64,000 nt of DNA from Budorcas taxicolor (Eukaryota; Chordata; Mammalia; Artiodactyla; Bovidae). The stretch lies in assembly GCF_023091745.1 (NCBI RefSeq), contig NC_068933.1, forward strand, positions 22,014,001 to 22,078,000, written 5' to 3'. Shown here one piece after another: positions 1-11,522 of this stretch (the first letter of the stretch is position 1; each line of letters opens with the position of its first letter). The translations under genes and the position numbers were made by a program. The notes beneath the pieces were generated by a model. The model was not told the origin of the DNA and ran no database searches. It was given only the letters and a program-made list of their open reading frames with translations.

Positions 1-92
1 TCTGGTTCCTCTGCCTTTTCTAAAACCAGCTTGAACATCTGGAAGTTCATGGTTCATGTACTACTGAAGCCTGGCTTGGAGAATTTTGAGCA

Positions 93-1199
93 TTACTTTA
101 CTAGCATGTGAGATGAGTGCAATTGTGCAGTAGTTTGAGCATTCTTTGGCATTTCCTTTCTTTGGGATTGGAATGAAAACTGACTTTTCCAGTCTTGTGG
201 CCACTGCTGAGTTTTCCAAATTTGCTGGCATATTGAGTGCAGCACTTTCACAGCATCATCTTTCAGGATTTGAATCAGCTCAACTGGAATTCTATCACCT
301 CCACTAGCTTTGTTCATAGTGATGCTTTCTAAGGCCCCCTTGACTTCACATTCCAAGATGTCTGGCTCTAGGTGAGTGATCACAGCATCATGATTATCTA
401 GGTCATGAAGATCTTTTTTGTACATTTCTTCTGTGTATTCTTGCCACCTCTTCTTAATATCTTCTGCTTCTGTTAGGTCCATACCATTTCTGTCCTTTAC
501 TGAGCCCATCTTTGCATGAAATGTTCCCTTGGTATCTCTAATTTTCTTGAAGAGATCTCTAGTCTTTCCCATTCTGTTGTTTTCCTCTATTTCTTTGCAT
601 TGATCACTGAAGAAGGCTTTCTTATCTCTTCTTGCTATTCTTTGGAACTCTACATTCAGATGCTTATATCTTTCCCTTTCTCCTTTGCTTTTCACCTCTC
701 TTCTTTTCACAGCTATTTGTAAGGCCTCCCCAGACAGCCATTTTGCTTTTTTGCATTTCTTTTCCATGGGGATGATCTTGATCCCTGTCTCCTGTACAAT
801 GTCACGAACCTCATTCCATAGTTCATCAGGCACTCTATCTATCAGATCTAGGCCCTTAAATCTATTTCTCACTTCCACTGTATAATCATAAGGGATTTGA
901 TTTAGGTCATGCCTGAATGGTCTAGCGGGTTTCCCTACTTTCTTCAATTTGAGTCTGAATTTGGCAATAAGGAGTTCATGATCTGAGCCACAGTCAGCTC
1001 CCGGTCTTGTTTTTGCTGACTGTATACAGCTTCTCCATCTTTGGCTGCAAAGAATATAATCAATCTGATTTCGGTGTTGACCATCTGGTGATGTCCATGT
1101 GTAGAGTCTTCTCTTGTGTTGTTGGAAGAGGGTGTTTGCTATGACCAGTGCATTTTCTTGGCAAAATTCTATTAGCCTTTGCCCTGCTTCATTCTGCAT
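93..1199 (-). pseudogene. BovB ORF2 fragment: endonuclease C-terminal half to start of RT
   Basis: An open frame of 368 codons. Residues 38-49 carry the PDG and RNQIDYI block of the RTE endonuclease, and residues 72-74 are the SDH motif with the catalytic His. A basic linker follows (about 140-260), then the first RT block, with SGGDRIPVEL replacing the usual SGGDGIPVEL. After the residues QWPQDWK the frame shifts: other copies here read one more base near position 185, so the last 36 or so residues are out of frame. In life the protein nicks DNA and copies BovB RNA at the nick, and it is thought to mobilise Bov-tA and Bov-A. The true start lies upstream, so the first Met is not meaningful. 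Confidence 0.9.
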
Positions 1200-1320
1200 T
1201 CCAAGGCCAAACTTGCCTGTTACTCCAGGTGTTTCTTGACTTCCTACTTTTGCATTCCGGTCCTCTATAATGAAAAGGACATCTTTTTTGGGTGTTAGTT
1301 CTAAAAGGTCTTGTAGGTCT

Positions 1321-1934
1321 TCATTGAGGACCTACAATTTCAGCTTCTTCAGCATTACTAGTTGGGGCATAGACTTGGATTACTGTGATATTGAATGCTT
1401 TGCCTTGGAAACGAACAGAGATCACCCTGTGGTTTTTGAGATTGCATTCAAGTACTGCATTTTTGACTGTTTTGTTGACCATGATGGCTACTCCATTTCT
1501 TCTGAGGGATTCCTGCCCCCAGTAGTAGATATAATGGTCATCTGAGTTAAATTCACCCATTCCAGTCCATTTCAGTCGCTGATTCCTAGAATGTTGACAT
1601 TCACTCTTGCCATCTCCTGTTTGACCACTTCCAATTTGCCTTGATTCATGCACCTGACGTTCCAGGTTCTTATGCAATATTGCTCTTTACAGCATCGGAC
1701 CTTGCTTCTATCACCAGTCACATCCACAGCTGGGTATTGTTTTTGCTTTGGCTCCATCCCTTCATTCTTTCTGGAGTTATTTCTCCACTGATCTCCAGTA
1801 GCGTGTTGGGCACCTACTGATCTGGGGAATTCCTCTTTTAGTATCCTATCATTTTGCCTTTTCATACTGTTCATGGGGTTCTCAAGGCAAGAATACTGAA
1901 GTGGTTTGCCATTCCCTTCTCCAGTGGACCACAT
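1321..1934 (-). pseudogene. BovB endonuclease N-terminal region, frameshifted at the catalytic Glu
   Basis: Two overlapping minus-strand frames make up this part. The upstream frame (1934 to 1572) holds the leader and the TWNVR block with the catalytic Asn. The downstream frame (1677 to 1321) resumes at LKWTGMGEFN and runs to VIQVYAPTSN. They should join at the GISELKW block, but one base is missing near 1576-1580, so the Glu codon that coordinates the metal ion is lost. The later copy at 58.9-59.3 kb keeps GISE at the same place, which supports a deletion in this copy. Confidence 0.85.
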
Positions 1935-1937
1935 TCT

Positions 1938-2734
1938 GTCACTGTTTAGCGTATTACTAAAATATTGTCGTGCTGCTAGTAAGAAAGCTTAGCTCTCAAA
2001 TAATCTCAGAAATCTCTGTATACTCATCTCAGATGAATACAACCAACAGTTCACAGTAGCATGTAATGCAATGAGATCATTTATGCATGATGTATTGTCC
2101 CTTAAATGATTTTGTCTTTCGATCCAGTGGTGTGTATATGTATGCAGGTGTCTACGTGTCTCCACGTGGGTGTGTGTATGTGCCTGTGTTGTGCTGTGTG
2201 TTCATCAAAGAGTGGCCATTAGGGATTTGGAGGAGAAAGGATCATGACCTTGTAAACCTACCTACATAATCACTGTAGGAAGTGTACCAAAAGTGGTCAA
2301 AAGTAGTTCAACAAAGTCAACAAATTAGGCATTAAATGAGTTTCCTGCTGAATCAGAAAGAAGTCTTCAGATTCAAGAAAAATGAAGAAATATAACCAAA
2401 GGCATGAGTTAGATTTTAAAAATTGATGAGTAGAGTGAATCAGAAATTCTTTTAAGTTTTTTAATATCTGATGAATGTGAGCATATTAAACTAGCAATAA
2501 TAAGGTTGTCAATTAATTAAGAACAGTACTTAAGTTCTCAGCTAATAGAACAGACATATAATTTTCTACTTTCATTATTCTGTCTCAGAAATGACTTCTT
2601 AATATAAGGGTTTTTTTTTTTTCTTTTTTATTCTCTTTCCAAATAATCTTAACAGAGCTTTATTTAAAACAATGGAATATGTTATGTACATGAATGTAAA
2701 AAAAACCCCATTGCTTTCCTGAGTTATTTGAAAC
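1938..2734. other. AT-rich spacer, no gene seen
   Basis: No coding signal or clear repeat family. A GT-rich imperfect tract lies at about 2129-2206, and a T-run near 2610-2622. Confidence 0.5.
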
Positions 2735-2790
2735 ACAGCCTGGTCTATAATAGTCATTCGATAAATGGTTGATGAATGATCAAATCAACA
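2735..2790 (+). repeat. MIR/L2 3' terminus (relic)
   Basis: The stretch from the words cagcctgg to gatgaatgatc follows the common end of MIR/L2 elements (CCTGG, a short spacer, then ATAAATG, TTGA, TGAATGA). It is short and diverged. Confidence 0.45.
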
Positions 2791-3527
2791 CATTGATTCC
2801 ATGAATTTTATCTTCCTATGAAAACTGCTGAGTTTTTATGCTCATCAGAGAGGAGTGTGGGAGAAGAGATGGGAAGAGGAAGAGATGAAGAGGAAGGAAG
2901 TAGTGGAGAGGACGTGATTGACTGAGACTAGGAGAAGAGAATCAGCAGGCTTCACTTCGCAGTACATTTCCTACTCTGTCATTGAGCCCATTCCTGGACC
3001 AAGTGAAACCTGTACTTTGAAGCACTTAGCATCGTGCTCAAACAATATTGTTATTTCCAACACAGAATATGGAAGGTCAAAAATATTCTATATGTTCATG
3101 CTACAGTGAATAACAATACAATACACAGAAGCCATATGGACTTGAAAGCTGTTTCATTTATGTAAAATATGGGTAAACAAATGTAAGCAAGATGTTAGAC
3201 AGGGTCAATAATCAATCTGTGAAATGTAATCAAATGTATTCTGTGTACCCTAAAGCCTCATAAAATGCCAATTACGAGTATTTTCAATAGCTTTTACATC
3301 ATTGTTTCTTAGTATGTATTTGTGTATAATAAAAATGCAACTAATTTAACCTTCTTCTTACCTTCCATTTCTACACTTCACTGCCCATTTATACACACAC
3401 ACCCACACACACTGACCAAAATTCATTCAGATGGAAAAACAGAGTCTTTAGGGCAAACAGTTTACTTAGTTAGTAAAAGTGTCATGCAAGTTAGATTATA
3501 TTTGTAGTTCTTTTAATAAGAAAGATC
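2791..3527. other. Spacer, no gene seen
   Basis: Includes a purine-rich stretch near 2850-2910 and a short CA-rich run near 3393-3411. Open frames here are short and unrecognised. Confidence 0.5.
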
Positions 3528-3540
3528 TTGATTAATTTTT

Positions 3541-3802
3541 AATTTTATTTATATTTTGGGCTGCACTGGGACTTTGTGCTGCACGTGGGCTTTCTCTAGT
3601 TGCGGCGAGCAGGGACTACACTTCATTGCAGTGCGTGGGTCTCTCTTGTTGCAGAGCATGGGCTTTAGGCAAGCAGGTTTTAGTAGTTGTGGTGTGGGCT
3701 TAGTTGCCCAAAGGCACGTGCGACCTTCCTAGACCAGGGATGGAACCTGTGTCCCCTGATTTGGCAGGTGGATTCTTAAACACTGGACTATCAGGAAAGT
3801 CC
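3541..3802 (-). mobile_element. CHR-type tRNA-Glu SINE with target duplication
   Basis: The minus-strand head begins with the ACTTTCCTGATAGTCCAGTG-like tRNA-derived start. The body shows the repeated phrases about GTTGCGGCGAGC and TTGTTGCAGAGCA on the plus strand, typical of the CHR family shared by ruminants, whales and hippos. Near-identical 13-bp words flank it (3528-3540 ttgattaattttt and 3803-3815 ttgcttaattttt, one mismatch), fixing both ends as a target-site duplication. Confidence 0.85.
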
Positions 3803-4241
3803 TTGCTTAATTTTTTGAGGAGATTATTCTGTATCCATTTCATAAGTTTTGTGGCCTCTGAAACAGATTGTCCAGCCATAGGCACAGTGATGAAGCTAAG
3901 TAATAGTTTAAAATGAAGTTTTTCAGATCATTGTTCTCATTTCAATTTTTAATGCAACCATAGCCTCTTACAAAATGGCATTGTTAACCTAATTTACTGA
4001 TAATGAATTTTTAAATGAGAATTATCCAAGTAGTTCTACTAATTTTTCATATTTAATAAAATTAAGAGCCTGAAACAGTGGACATGTTCTATACAATTGA
4101 ATTCTATCAGTATTTGAATTGAATTTACTATATTATGGACCAAATTCCCTCTCTCTATATATATTCCCTATGACTTACTTATTTTATGGCTGATAGTTTG
4201 GACAGCTTAACCCCCTTCATCTGTTTTGTTGCTTCTATCCA
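3803..4241. other. Spacer, no gene seen
   Basis: AT-rich single-copy-looking DNA between two SINE groups. Confidence 0.5.
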
Positions 4242-4360
4242 GCTTCCCTGGTAGCTCAGCTGGTAAAGAATCCACCTGCAGCGCAGGAGACCCTGGTTCA
4301 ATTCCTGGGTTAGGAAGATCCCACTAGAGAAGAGATAGCCTACCCACGCCAATATTACTG
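4242..4360 (+). mobile_element. Bov-tA SINE, 3'-truncated
   Basis: It starts with the tRNA-Glu-like head (CTTCCCTGGTAGCTCAGCTGG, then GGTTCAATTCC as box B) and continues into the BovA part. It stops after TATTACTGG, where the next SINE begins immediately. Confidence 0.85.
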
Positions 4361-4521
4361 GACTTCCCTGGTGGCTCAGTTGGTAAAGAATCTTCCTGAA
4401 ATATGGAAGACCCCCTGGAGAAGGGAAAGGCTACCCACTCCAGTATTCTGGCCTGGACAATTCCATGGGCAGTATAGTCCATGGGATCACAGAGTCGGAC
4501 ATGACTGAGCAACTTTCACTT
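4361..4521 (+). mobile_element. Bov-tA SINE, box B deleted
   Basis: Head-to-tail with the previous SINE. The head (ACTTCCCTGGTGGCTCAG) is intact, but the sequence jumps from GGAAGACC straight to CCCTGGAGAAGG. About 30 bases that hold the GGTTCGATCCC polymerase III box B in other copies are missing. It ends in a CACTTATTCATTCA-like tail. Confidence 0.85.
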
Positions 4522-4601
4522 ATTCATTCATCCTTCTCCTCTCTGGCTGCAAAACAAAACAGAAACAGACTCAAAAATAGAGAATAAAGTCTTATACTCA
4601 T

Positions 4602-4810
4602 GTTTTCCTGGTGGTGCTAGTGATAAGGAATCCCGCTGCCAAGGCAGAAGATACAAGAGATGTGGGTTCAGTCCCTGGGTCAGGAAGATACCCTGGAGTA
4701 GGGAATGGCAACCCACTCCAGTATTCTTGCCTGGAAGATTCCATGGACAGAGGAGCCTGTCTATGGAGTTGCAAAGAGTTGGACACGACTGAGTGTCTGA
4801 GCACTTGTAC
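4602..4810 (+). mobile_element. Bov-tA SINE
   Basis: Full-length type: tRNA-like head TTTTCCTGGTGGTGCTAGTG, box B-like GGTTCAGTCCC, then the BovA body and the GGACACGACTGAG end shared with the BovB 3' end. Confidence 0.88.
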
Positions 4811-5042
4811 TTAATTGAGATAGTAGGGACTATGATCTTAGAAAGGACCAGAGAAAGTCAGGTGAATCTAGCATTCATACATCTTTTCAAGTTGAGGTAT
4901 TCAACCCTCTGGACAAAGCAGCTGAAAAACTAAGCTGTGAATTCAGGAGACTTGGGAATTAAGGGGGAGAAAAAGTGTTGTGTGTGTGTGGTTTTTTTTA
5001 TGATATGTTAAGAGTGGGGTCCCAACCAGATGGTCTTGGAAT
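4811..5042. other. Spacer with short GT repeat
   Basis: A (GT)n run lies at about 4978-4990. Nothing else recognised. Confidence 0.4.
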
Positions 5043-5575
5043 CCAAAGGATTGTGTCCTAGGAAAAAGCTTTGCCTTTTCCAGATGTTGTATACATGAAA
5101 TCATGTAATATTTTCAGATTGGCCTTTTTTTTTTCCCCACCAAACAAGTTCCTCCAAGTTTTTTTTTCATGACTTGATAGCTCATCTATTTTCAGTGCTG
5201 AGTAAAATTCCATTGTCTGGATGTACCACTGTTTGTTCATTCACCTACTGAAGGGTATCTTGTTTGCTTTCAAGGGTTGCCAGTTATGAATAAAGCTGGT
5301 AGAAATATTCTGTCTACAGATTATTTTGTGAACACACTGTTTCAACTCCGTGAGTACATACCAAGGAGCACAGTTGTTAGATCCTATGATAAGAGTATAT
5401 TGACTTTTGTAAGACAACTGCTAAACTGTGTTCCAAAGCAGCTGGACCATTTTCCATTCCCACTGGCAATGGATTAGTTTCTGTGGTTCCACATTCTCAC
5501 TAGCATCTGATGTTGTCTGCCTTTCATTTTCAAGGTTTCATCTTCATTGTTTTCTTAATACATTCAATTTCTAAA
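5043..5575 (-). mobile_element. Old L1M fragment, ORF2 C-terminal end and 3' flank
   Basis: The minus frame at 5058-5240 contains NKQWYIQTMEFYSALK and SSHEKKTWRNL, the C-terminal signature of L1 ORF2. Plus-strand phrases such as cacctactgaagggtatc and gaataaagctggtagaaata extend the match leftwards and rightwards in the usual antisense L1M order. It is 5'-truncated and strongly diverged. Confidence 0.8.
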
Positions 5576-5686
5576 ATAAATTTTTTAAACTCAGTCCCTA
5601 CCTCCTTTTATGAACAGTACTGAGTTCCTTGAAATCTTCAAAAAACAAAAGCAACTCCAGGAAAAACAATACATAAAGCTTAAAAA

Positions 5687-5862
5687 TGTGTTAGGTCGCT
5701 CAGTCGTGTCTGACTCTTTGCAACACCTTTGGAATTCTCCAAGCCAATATTCTGGAGCCGTAGCCTTTCCCTTCTCCAGGGGATCTTCCCAACCCAGGAT
5801 TGAACCCAGGTCTCCCACATTGCAGGGGAACTCTTTACCAGCTGACCCACAAGGGAAGCCCT
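5687..5862 (-). mobile_element. Bov-tA SINE
   Basis: Antisense copy. It begins with the tail (TTAGGTCGCTCAGTCGTGTC) and ends with the head complement (GACCCACAAGGGAAGCCCT). A gap in the BovA body makes it shorter than usual. Confidence 0.87.
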
Positions 5863-6884
5863 AACCACATACAGAGAGCAAGAGGTTGCAGAATAAAGCA
5901 GTGAAACTGAATTATGATGATGGAAACCTCATTAGCTGAATATATTCCAATAGCTGCAGAAGAGGTATGGCATTGTATCATGTTTCCTTCTTTTTTACAT
6001 TTTTGGAAATAAGATAGTCTGGAGTGTTGTGTGTTGTGCTGAAAATCAGAACTGTTCAAAAAGTTGTTTATCATGTTTAGAAATTTAGGAAATTCAGACC
6101 TAATATTTTCATGATTATGAAACCGCAGTAGATTTAGGCAAGCAGAACCATTCATTAGTCTGCTGTACATATTGTCTTAGGTTTAGTAGTTGATGAACTA
6201 TGGGAAGAAAACAAAATAGTGTAAAACTACTATGAGGAGGTATCTAATAAAAATAAGATAATTATGTCATTTCTACAACCAAACTCAATTTAGAATACCA
6301 ATAGGATATAAAAATCACTAGTATGTAAAACAACTCATAGTGCTAAGAGGCACAAAAATACAGGGAGTAAATTTCAATGACAAATATTAACATTCATTAA
6401 TGAACTCATAAAATCAAATGCTTGAAACTAAAGTAGTTCAGTAACTCAAAGTTTATTTTAAAGATTTTTGCCAGCAGGTTGGACATTTTCTTATTAATGA
6501 AATAGTAGCATGCCAGTGGGAATTCACACAAGTAATTTTATGGAGAGACACTTTTAGAGTTAAAAATTAATAATTATATACAGAAGCAAAAAGAAACAAA
6601 GAATTTAAAAGGTAAGAAATATTATATAAAGTAGAATAAGTTGAATATACCCAAATTATAAATTAGAGAAAGAAGCACTTGCCACCAGAGCCGTTCTTCA
6701 GAACTTTCCAAAAGATGACCAAGTATTGTTTTCTGTATTCTTAGGCAGGGTATTTAGGAAAGGACACTTAGGGAAATGTATCAGTTTGTTGACGAATAGG
6801 TGAGTTTCTGCCTCTTTTTGGAAATGCATGAAAAAGTTTGGGAACTGTTTCTCCAAGACAGTGTGACACAGGTAAAAATGCATG
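5863..6884. other. AT-rich spacer, no gene seen
   Basis: No homology recognised. Minus-strand open frames of 93-111 codons show no domain, and their amino-acid makeup looks like chance AT-rich DNA. Confidence 0.5.
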
Positions 6885-7115
6885 AAGGTAGAAATCAAAC
6901 AGGACTGGGTTTTAGTTCTTGTTTGACTATTTAACTGTACAAGACTGGCAAATAGCTTAACTTGTAACAACTCCATCATGTCATCTGAAAGTGGGGATAA
7001 TAATAACTACTTGACCAAGTTATTATAGAAATCTGCATTAACATTTATAATGGTACTCATTAAAGGTTTGCAATGTAGAAAGTACTCGATAATTGGAATT
7101 ATATTATTCTTATTA
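6885..7115 (+). repeat. MIR SINE relic
   Basis: The core follows MIR order: an actgggttttagttc head, then tctgaaagtggggataataata (the usual TCTGTAAAATGGGGATAATAAT), then gtactcgataattgg as the decayed end. It is ancient and diverged. Confidence 0.7.
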
Positions 7116-8603
7116 AATTTTGATTAGCTATAGAGTTTGGTATCATGTGGGTTCTGCTTTAATTATTACTCTATTTAAGAGAAGAAGTTTTTAAAAATTG
7201 TGTATCATTTTCATGTTAGACATATACACGTATATCCACTATTGAACCATTTTAACTAATGTATTTGTTGTGTGTGTGTCACCCATATGGAATTTGCCAT
7301 ATTCTTCCTTAAATTTGAATTATTTCTGATGATTTTATCCTCTCAATTTAAGCCTGATTATAAGATCATGAAAAATTGAAATAGGAATTTTGGTTTTGGT
7401 GTACTTCCAACAAATTCTAGAATATAACTTTCTTATAAATAGAAACCAACAAATGAAAATTTAATTTTAGTACATTTCAGCCAGGTGTATTTTCTTCTGT
7501 TTTAGTAACAATTGCTGTTATTAAAATGGACCATTCACAAACATATCAGTTGTTTAAATGACAACAGAAGACAATTTCTATGTAAAATTCTCAAGTTAAT
7601 GATCTTGCTGCTTTATCTTTTGCTTTATTTTTTAGTTTTATTACACTTGAAATAATGGTATTCTGGCACTAATTCCACAATTCTTTTATTATGAGTTAGA
7701 AACTATGCCATCTATATATGAAAACAACTCTTAGAAAATTGATATACACATGAAATAAAAAAGAAAACTATGTATATATTTGTTACTAGTATAGTAAAAT
7801 CTGATTCTTTTGTTCTTTAATACTACAAAATTAAGTATAAATCTGTTCAGTTTGTAATGTAAGATTCAGAGCTTTACCAGAATGTCTTTATATGATTTCA
7901 AATAGTTTATTTTATAAAATAGCAATATAATAACACATTGAACAAGTCTACAATATAATGTCAGATTGCTGAAGAAAGAATATAAACCTGAATATTTAAA
8001 CTTCTTGGTATTCAGCCTAGTTTTTCGGTGACTTCGATTGTGAAGAAGTCCAAAGAATGGCTTTTATTATAGTATTATAGCAAATTTGACCTTTTCAATA
8101 TTATCTCACATATTTTGAAACGATGCAGTTGCAGATTAAAACTGTCTCTGGCTTAATTTTTTTTTTCAGTTTCTTTTCAGTGGCTAAAATCATTTGGAAA
8201 TAATAAAAGGCTTTGTCAAGGGCAAGTAATTGATTTTTCAGTGTGAATCAAAATCTAATAGTAAATTTTAGTATTTTAGCTTCTGAATAGTTTCACAGTT
8301 CTTTGGAACAGAATGTCTGCAATATATAATTTAGAAAAGTGTTTTGTTCTTTCTAATGGACAGATATATTTTAATCTTATGTGAAGGGCTACCTTGTATG
8401 ATTCATCTTTTCCATTCTTGGAATTAATTCCAAGAGCTCTGTAAAACGTAAAAATCTGCCTAAACATTGAGAAAGAATTATGATGACTCTTACTGCAAAA
8501 CGTACTTCTGATATTAATCAAACAGGCTTAAGAATTAATGTTTAGCATTCCATTCTACATGAACACATGAGCTTGCATGTGTATTCATGTATGCATGTGC
8601 ATG
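7116..8603. other. AT-rich spacer, no gene seen
   Basis: Roughly 1.5 kb of AT-rich DNA without recognised repeats or coding signal. A TGCATG-like simple run precedes the next SINE near 8573-8603. Confidence 0.5.
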
Positions 8604-8815
8604 TGTGTTTAGTTGCTTAGTCATGTCCAATTCTTTGCGACCCCATGGACTGTAGCCCTCCAGTCTCCTCTGTCCATGGGGTTCTCCAGATTGAAATACT
8701 GAAGTGGGTATTTCCTTCTCCAGAGGATCTTCCCAACCCAGGGACTGAACCTGCATCTCCTATGTCTTCTGCACTGGCAAACAGGTTCTTTACGGTCTAA
8801 GCTACCAAGGAAGCC
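8604..8815 (-). mobile_element. Bov-tA SINE
   Basis: Antisense, full-length type, from the tail complement (TTTAGTTGCTTAGTCATGTC) to the head complement (GCTACCAAGGAAGCC). Confidence 0.88.
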
Positions 8816-8988
8816 TATAAACTGAGATGTACACAGACAAAAAAAGCATCTGAACCACACACCCTAAGTATCCAAGACTTGAAAAATAATTTAGAAGTTT
8901 GAGTATTTGCATGCTCAGGAGAGAGATTAGGTTTTATAATAATCCAAATTGAAAAGGATATGATTATCTAATTCATGTTTTGCTGGGA

Positions 8989-9226
8989 TTTTTTTAGATT
9001 TACTTATTTTTGTTTGTGCTGGGTCTTTGTTGCTGTGTGTGGGCTTTCTTTAGTTGTGGCACATGGGCTTCTCATTGCAGTGGCATCTCTTGTGGCTTCC
9101 TGGCTCCAGAGCACAGGCTCACCTGTTGTGGCTCACGGGCTTAATCTCCACTGAGACCACGGATCCAATCTCTTTCCCCTGCATTGGCAAGCAGATTCTT
9201 AACCGCTAGACCACCAGGGAAGCCCT
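8989..9226 (-). mobile_element. CHR-type tRNA-Glu SINE
   Basis: Antisense. Plus-strand phrases GTGCTGGGTCTTTGTTGCTG and TGGCTCACGGGCTTAA, then the tRNA end TCTTAACCGCTAGACCACCAG. One internal block is shortened. Confidence 0.83.
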
Positions 9227-9410
9227 AGTTAATGTATTGTTACCCAAATCGCATACATTTTTAATGCTTCTGTTTTGGGTACAGAAAAGCTTTTTGGAGA
9301 ATGTTAAATGAGGTTGTTGCAAGTCACTCTTCCCAGTGGCAAATGCCCTCCTGTATAATTAAAAATATTGATGGAAATTAATGTTATTGTTGGTATAAAT
9401 ATTTACTTTC

Positions 9411-9631
9411 ATGCATGCATGCTCAGTCACTTAGTTGTGTCTGACTCTTTGCAACCCCATGGACTATAGCCCAGGCTCCTCTGTCTGTGGAATTTCCCAG
9501 GCAAGAATGTTGGAGTGGGTTGCCATTTCCTTCTTCAGGGCATCTTCCCAACCCAGGTATTGAGTCTGTGTCTCCTTTGTATCCTACACTGGCAGGTGAT
9601 TCTTTACCACTGAGTCACCTGGGAAGACCCT
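9411..9631 (-). mobile_element. Bov-tA SINE
   Basis: Antisense copy with an ATGCATGCATG simple tail on its left, then CTCAGTCACTTAGTTGTGTC, ending with the head complement TGAGTCACCTGGGAAG. Confidence 0.88.
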
Positions 9632-10876
9632 AGAAATAATAGCTTATGTAATGAAATTATATTCATGTTGCATATACTTTCTTGCCTAATATGTATTCCA
9701 GGGTTGAGAATAAGAAATCAGCAATGTTTTTAATGAGGTTATCCCATATGCATATTGTGATAATGAAATTAAAGAGTTTTGATGTATAGCAATAGCAGAT
9801 GTAGAAGAAAGTTTTTCATTCTTAATTATATTATACATAAAAATGTAATTGGAAAATAGGTATAATTTTAAGCTATTATCTCATAGAAATCGAGCTTTAT
9901 TTCTGTAATAAGACATAAAGAGAGTACTTCACAAACCACTGTAATACATTTTAATATATATGGGAGCAGGTGTGAATTTTATTACACATTTCAGTTCATT
10001 CTAAATCGTCATTTAATGTTCAGTGACCCATTTAGTTATTTACTTTAATTTCTCTTAGATATCATTCAGAATAGCAAAACCCATGAAATGTAAATGCTAT
10101 TTATTTTTTTATAAAGACATTGATTATCCTCTTCACCAACAGCAAACACAAACTGGGCCTTGTGGTTCTTGAAAAACCATGAAAAGGTGGGTTACTTTTG
10201 TGGTATATATAGAGAGAATTTGGCTGAATTTACATTAGAGATTGTTGCTATCATATTTTTTTTGTATTTACACTGAAAACCAGAAATTTTCAGTGTTGAA
10301 TTATTTACAGAAACAATGTTAGTTTTTAACTGGCAAAATACACACATGCACACATACATATTTATCTAAGGAGAATATTTTTATTTGTTAGAAGAACATT
10401 TACATATTGATATATTTCTCCTTCTACTCCTTGTTCAATAGGAATCATATTGTGCCTTGTGAGATCAACATAAGAGAAGAGAATCCTTTTAATATGGAGA
10501 AATATGTATTGCCATGTTCTGATACATCATCACTGAGTTTCTTATAATTTAAGATAGCCCAGCAGTTGGAAGAAATAAGTATCATGGAACGGTTCGGGTT
10601 ATACTATGTGCCACTTAAAACTTTGACAGTGTGATCATACAGTGGATATGTGAAAGTCACATCTTGAGTTCATCAGCTCATTGACCAGAGTAATTCTGCA
10701 AAATGTCTACAGGTTGAAGACAATGATACTGTAGGTTTCTGAGAGGAATGATGATTGAGCAAATATCTCGATTTGGCTTTTAATCCAATTAAAATCATGA
10801 GCAAGCAGATTTATTAAATTAAGACATTAGTGGAGATTCATCATTTTTCCTAGTATATCCAAAAGTTTAATTGAAA
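9632..10876. other. AT-rich spacer, no gene seen
   Basis: Very AT-rich and no repeat family recognised. A short CACA/CATA run lies near 10340-10360. Confidence 0.5.
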
Positions 10877-10973
10877 TTGTATCCACAATAAAGCTGCACA
10901 AACCAACTTGTACCCACAATAAAGCTGTACAACAACCAAATTGTACACATAATAAAGCTTCACAAACCAACAC
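10877..10973. repeat. Three-unit minisatellite, 31-33 bp period
   Basis: Units at 10877-10907, 10908-10940 and 10941-10973. Each starts TTGTA, contains ATAAAGCT and ends with CAAACCAAC or ACCAAA-like sequence. The second unit carries an extra AACA. The minus-strand translation shows the same periodicity (KLYYVYNLV, then QLYCGYKLV). Confidence 0.85.
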
Positions 10974-11149
10974 AAATACTTAAAAGACAATGTGTTTGCT
11001 TGTAGTTGGACCCATTTAAAATTACTTATGATCACACACTGAAAACAATGAATACTGAAAACTGAGAAAGCAAATTTCTTATGATTTGAGAAATGTAGTT
11101 TGATGGGAAAAGCCTTTCGAAAAACAGGGGAAAATAATAAAGTGGACCT

Positions 11150-11496
11150 TCAGTTCAGTTCAGTCGCTCAGTCTTGTCCAACTCCTTGCAACCTCATGGC
11201 CTGCAGCACCCCAGGCTTCCCTGTCCATCACTAACTCCTGGAGCTTGCTCAGACTCATGTCCATCGAGTTGGTGATGCCATCCAACCATCTCATCCTCTG
11301 TCACCCCCTTCTCCTCCCGCCTTCAATCTTTCCCAGCATCAGGGTCTTTTCCAGTGAGTCAGTTCTTCGCATCAGGTGGCCAAAGTATTGGAGTTTCAGC
11401 TTTAGCATCAGCCCATCCAGTGAGTATTCAGAGTTGATTTCCTTTAGGTTTGACTGGTTTGATCTCTTTGCTGTCCCAGGGACTCTCAAGAGGAAG
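11150..11496 (-). mobile_element. BovB LINE 3' end
   Basis: Antisense 5'-truncated copy. The left end is the TTCAGTTCAGTTCAG complement of the ACTGA tail. The body encodes the ORF2 C-terminus on the minus strand (residues like SLEKTLMLGKIEGGRRRG). The right end stops at GGGACTCTCAAGAG. Confidence 0.9.
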
Positions 11497-11522
11497 AGAT
11501 CATGACCACTTTTTAATGTTTG

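Larger units (their letters stand above)
1..1937 (-). mobile_element. BovB LINE (RTE clade), 5' part, cut by the window edge
   Basis: Antisense BovB copy. The minus strand runs from just inside the 5' region near 1937, through the apurinic-type endonuclease, to the start of the reverse transcriptase at base 1, so the rest lies outside the window. The same sequence recurs at 15.6-17.5, 20.3-22.7 and 56.6-60.9 kb. The reading frame is broken at least twice (near 1576 and near 185), so it cannot make an active protein. Host DNA resumes near 1938. Confidence 0.93.

Noticed and set aside
516..885. Plus-strand frames rich in Phe, Leu and Ser
   Set aside because: They are the antisense of the BovB linker. 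The same shadows recur at 17215-17421 and 21968-22174.
2129..2206. GT-rich stretch as a promoter or Z-DNA element
   Set aside because: It is imperfect and has no neighbouring gene or other promoter signals.
4242..4360. tRNA gene
   Set aside because: The tRNA-Glu-like heads in this window are SINE heads without a full cloverleaf, joined to BovA sequence.
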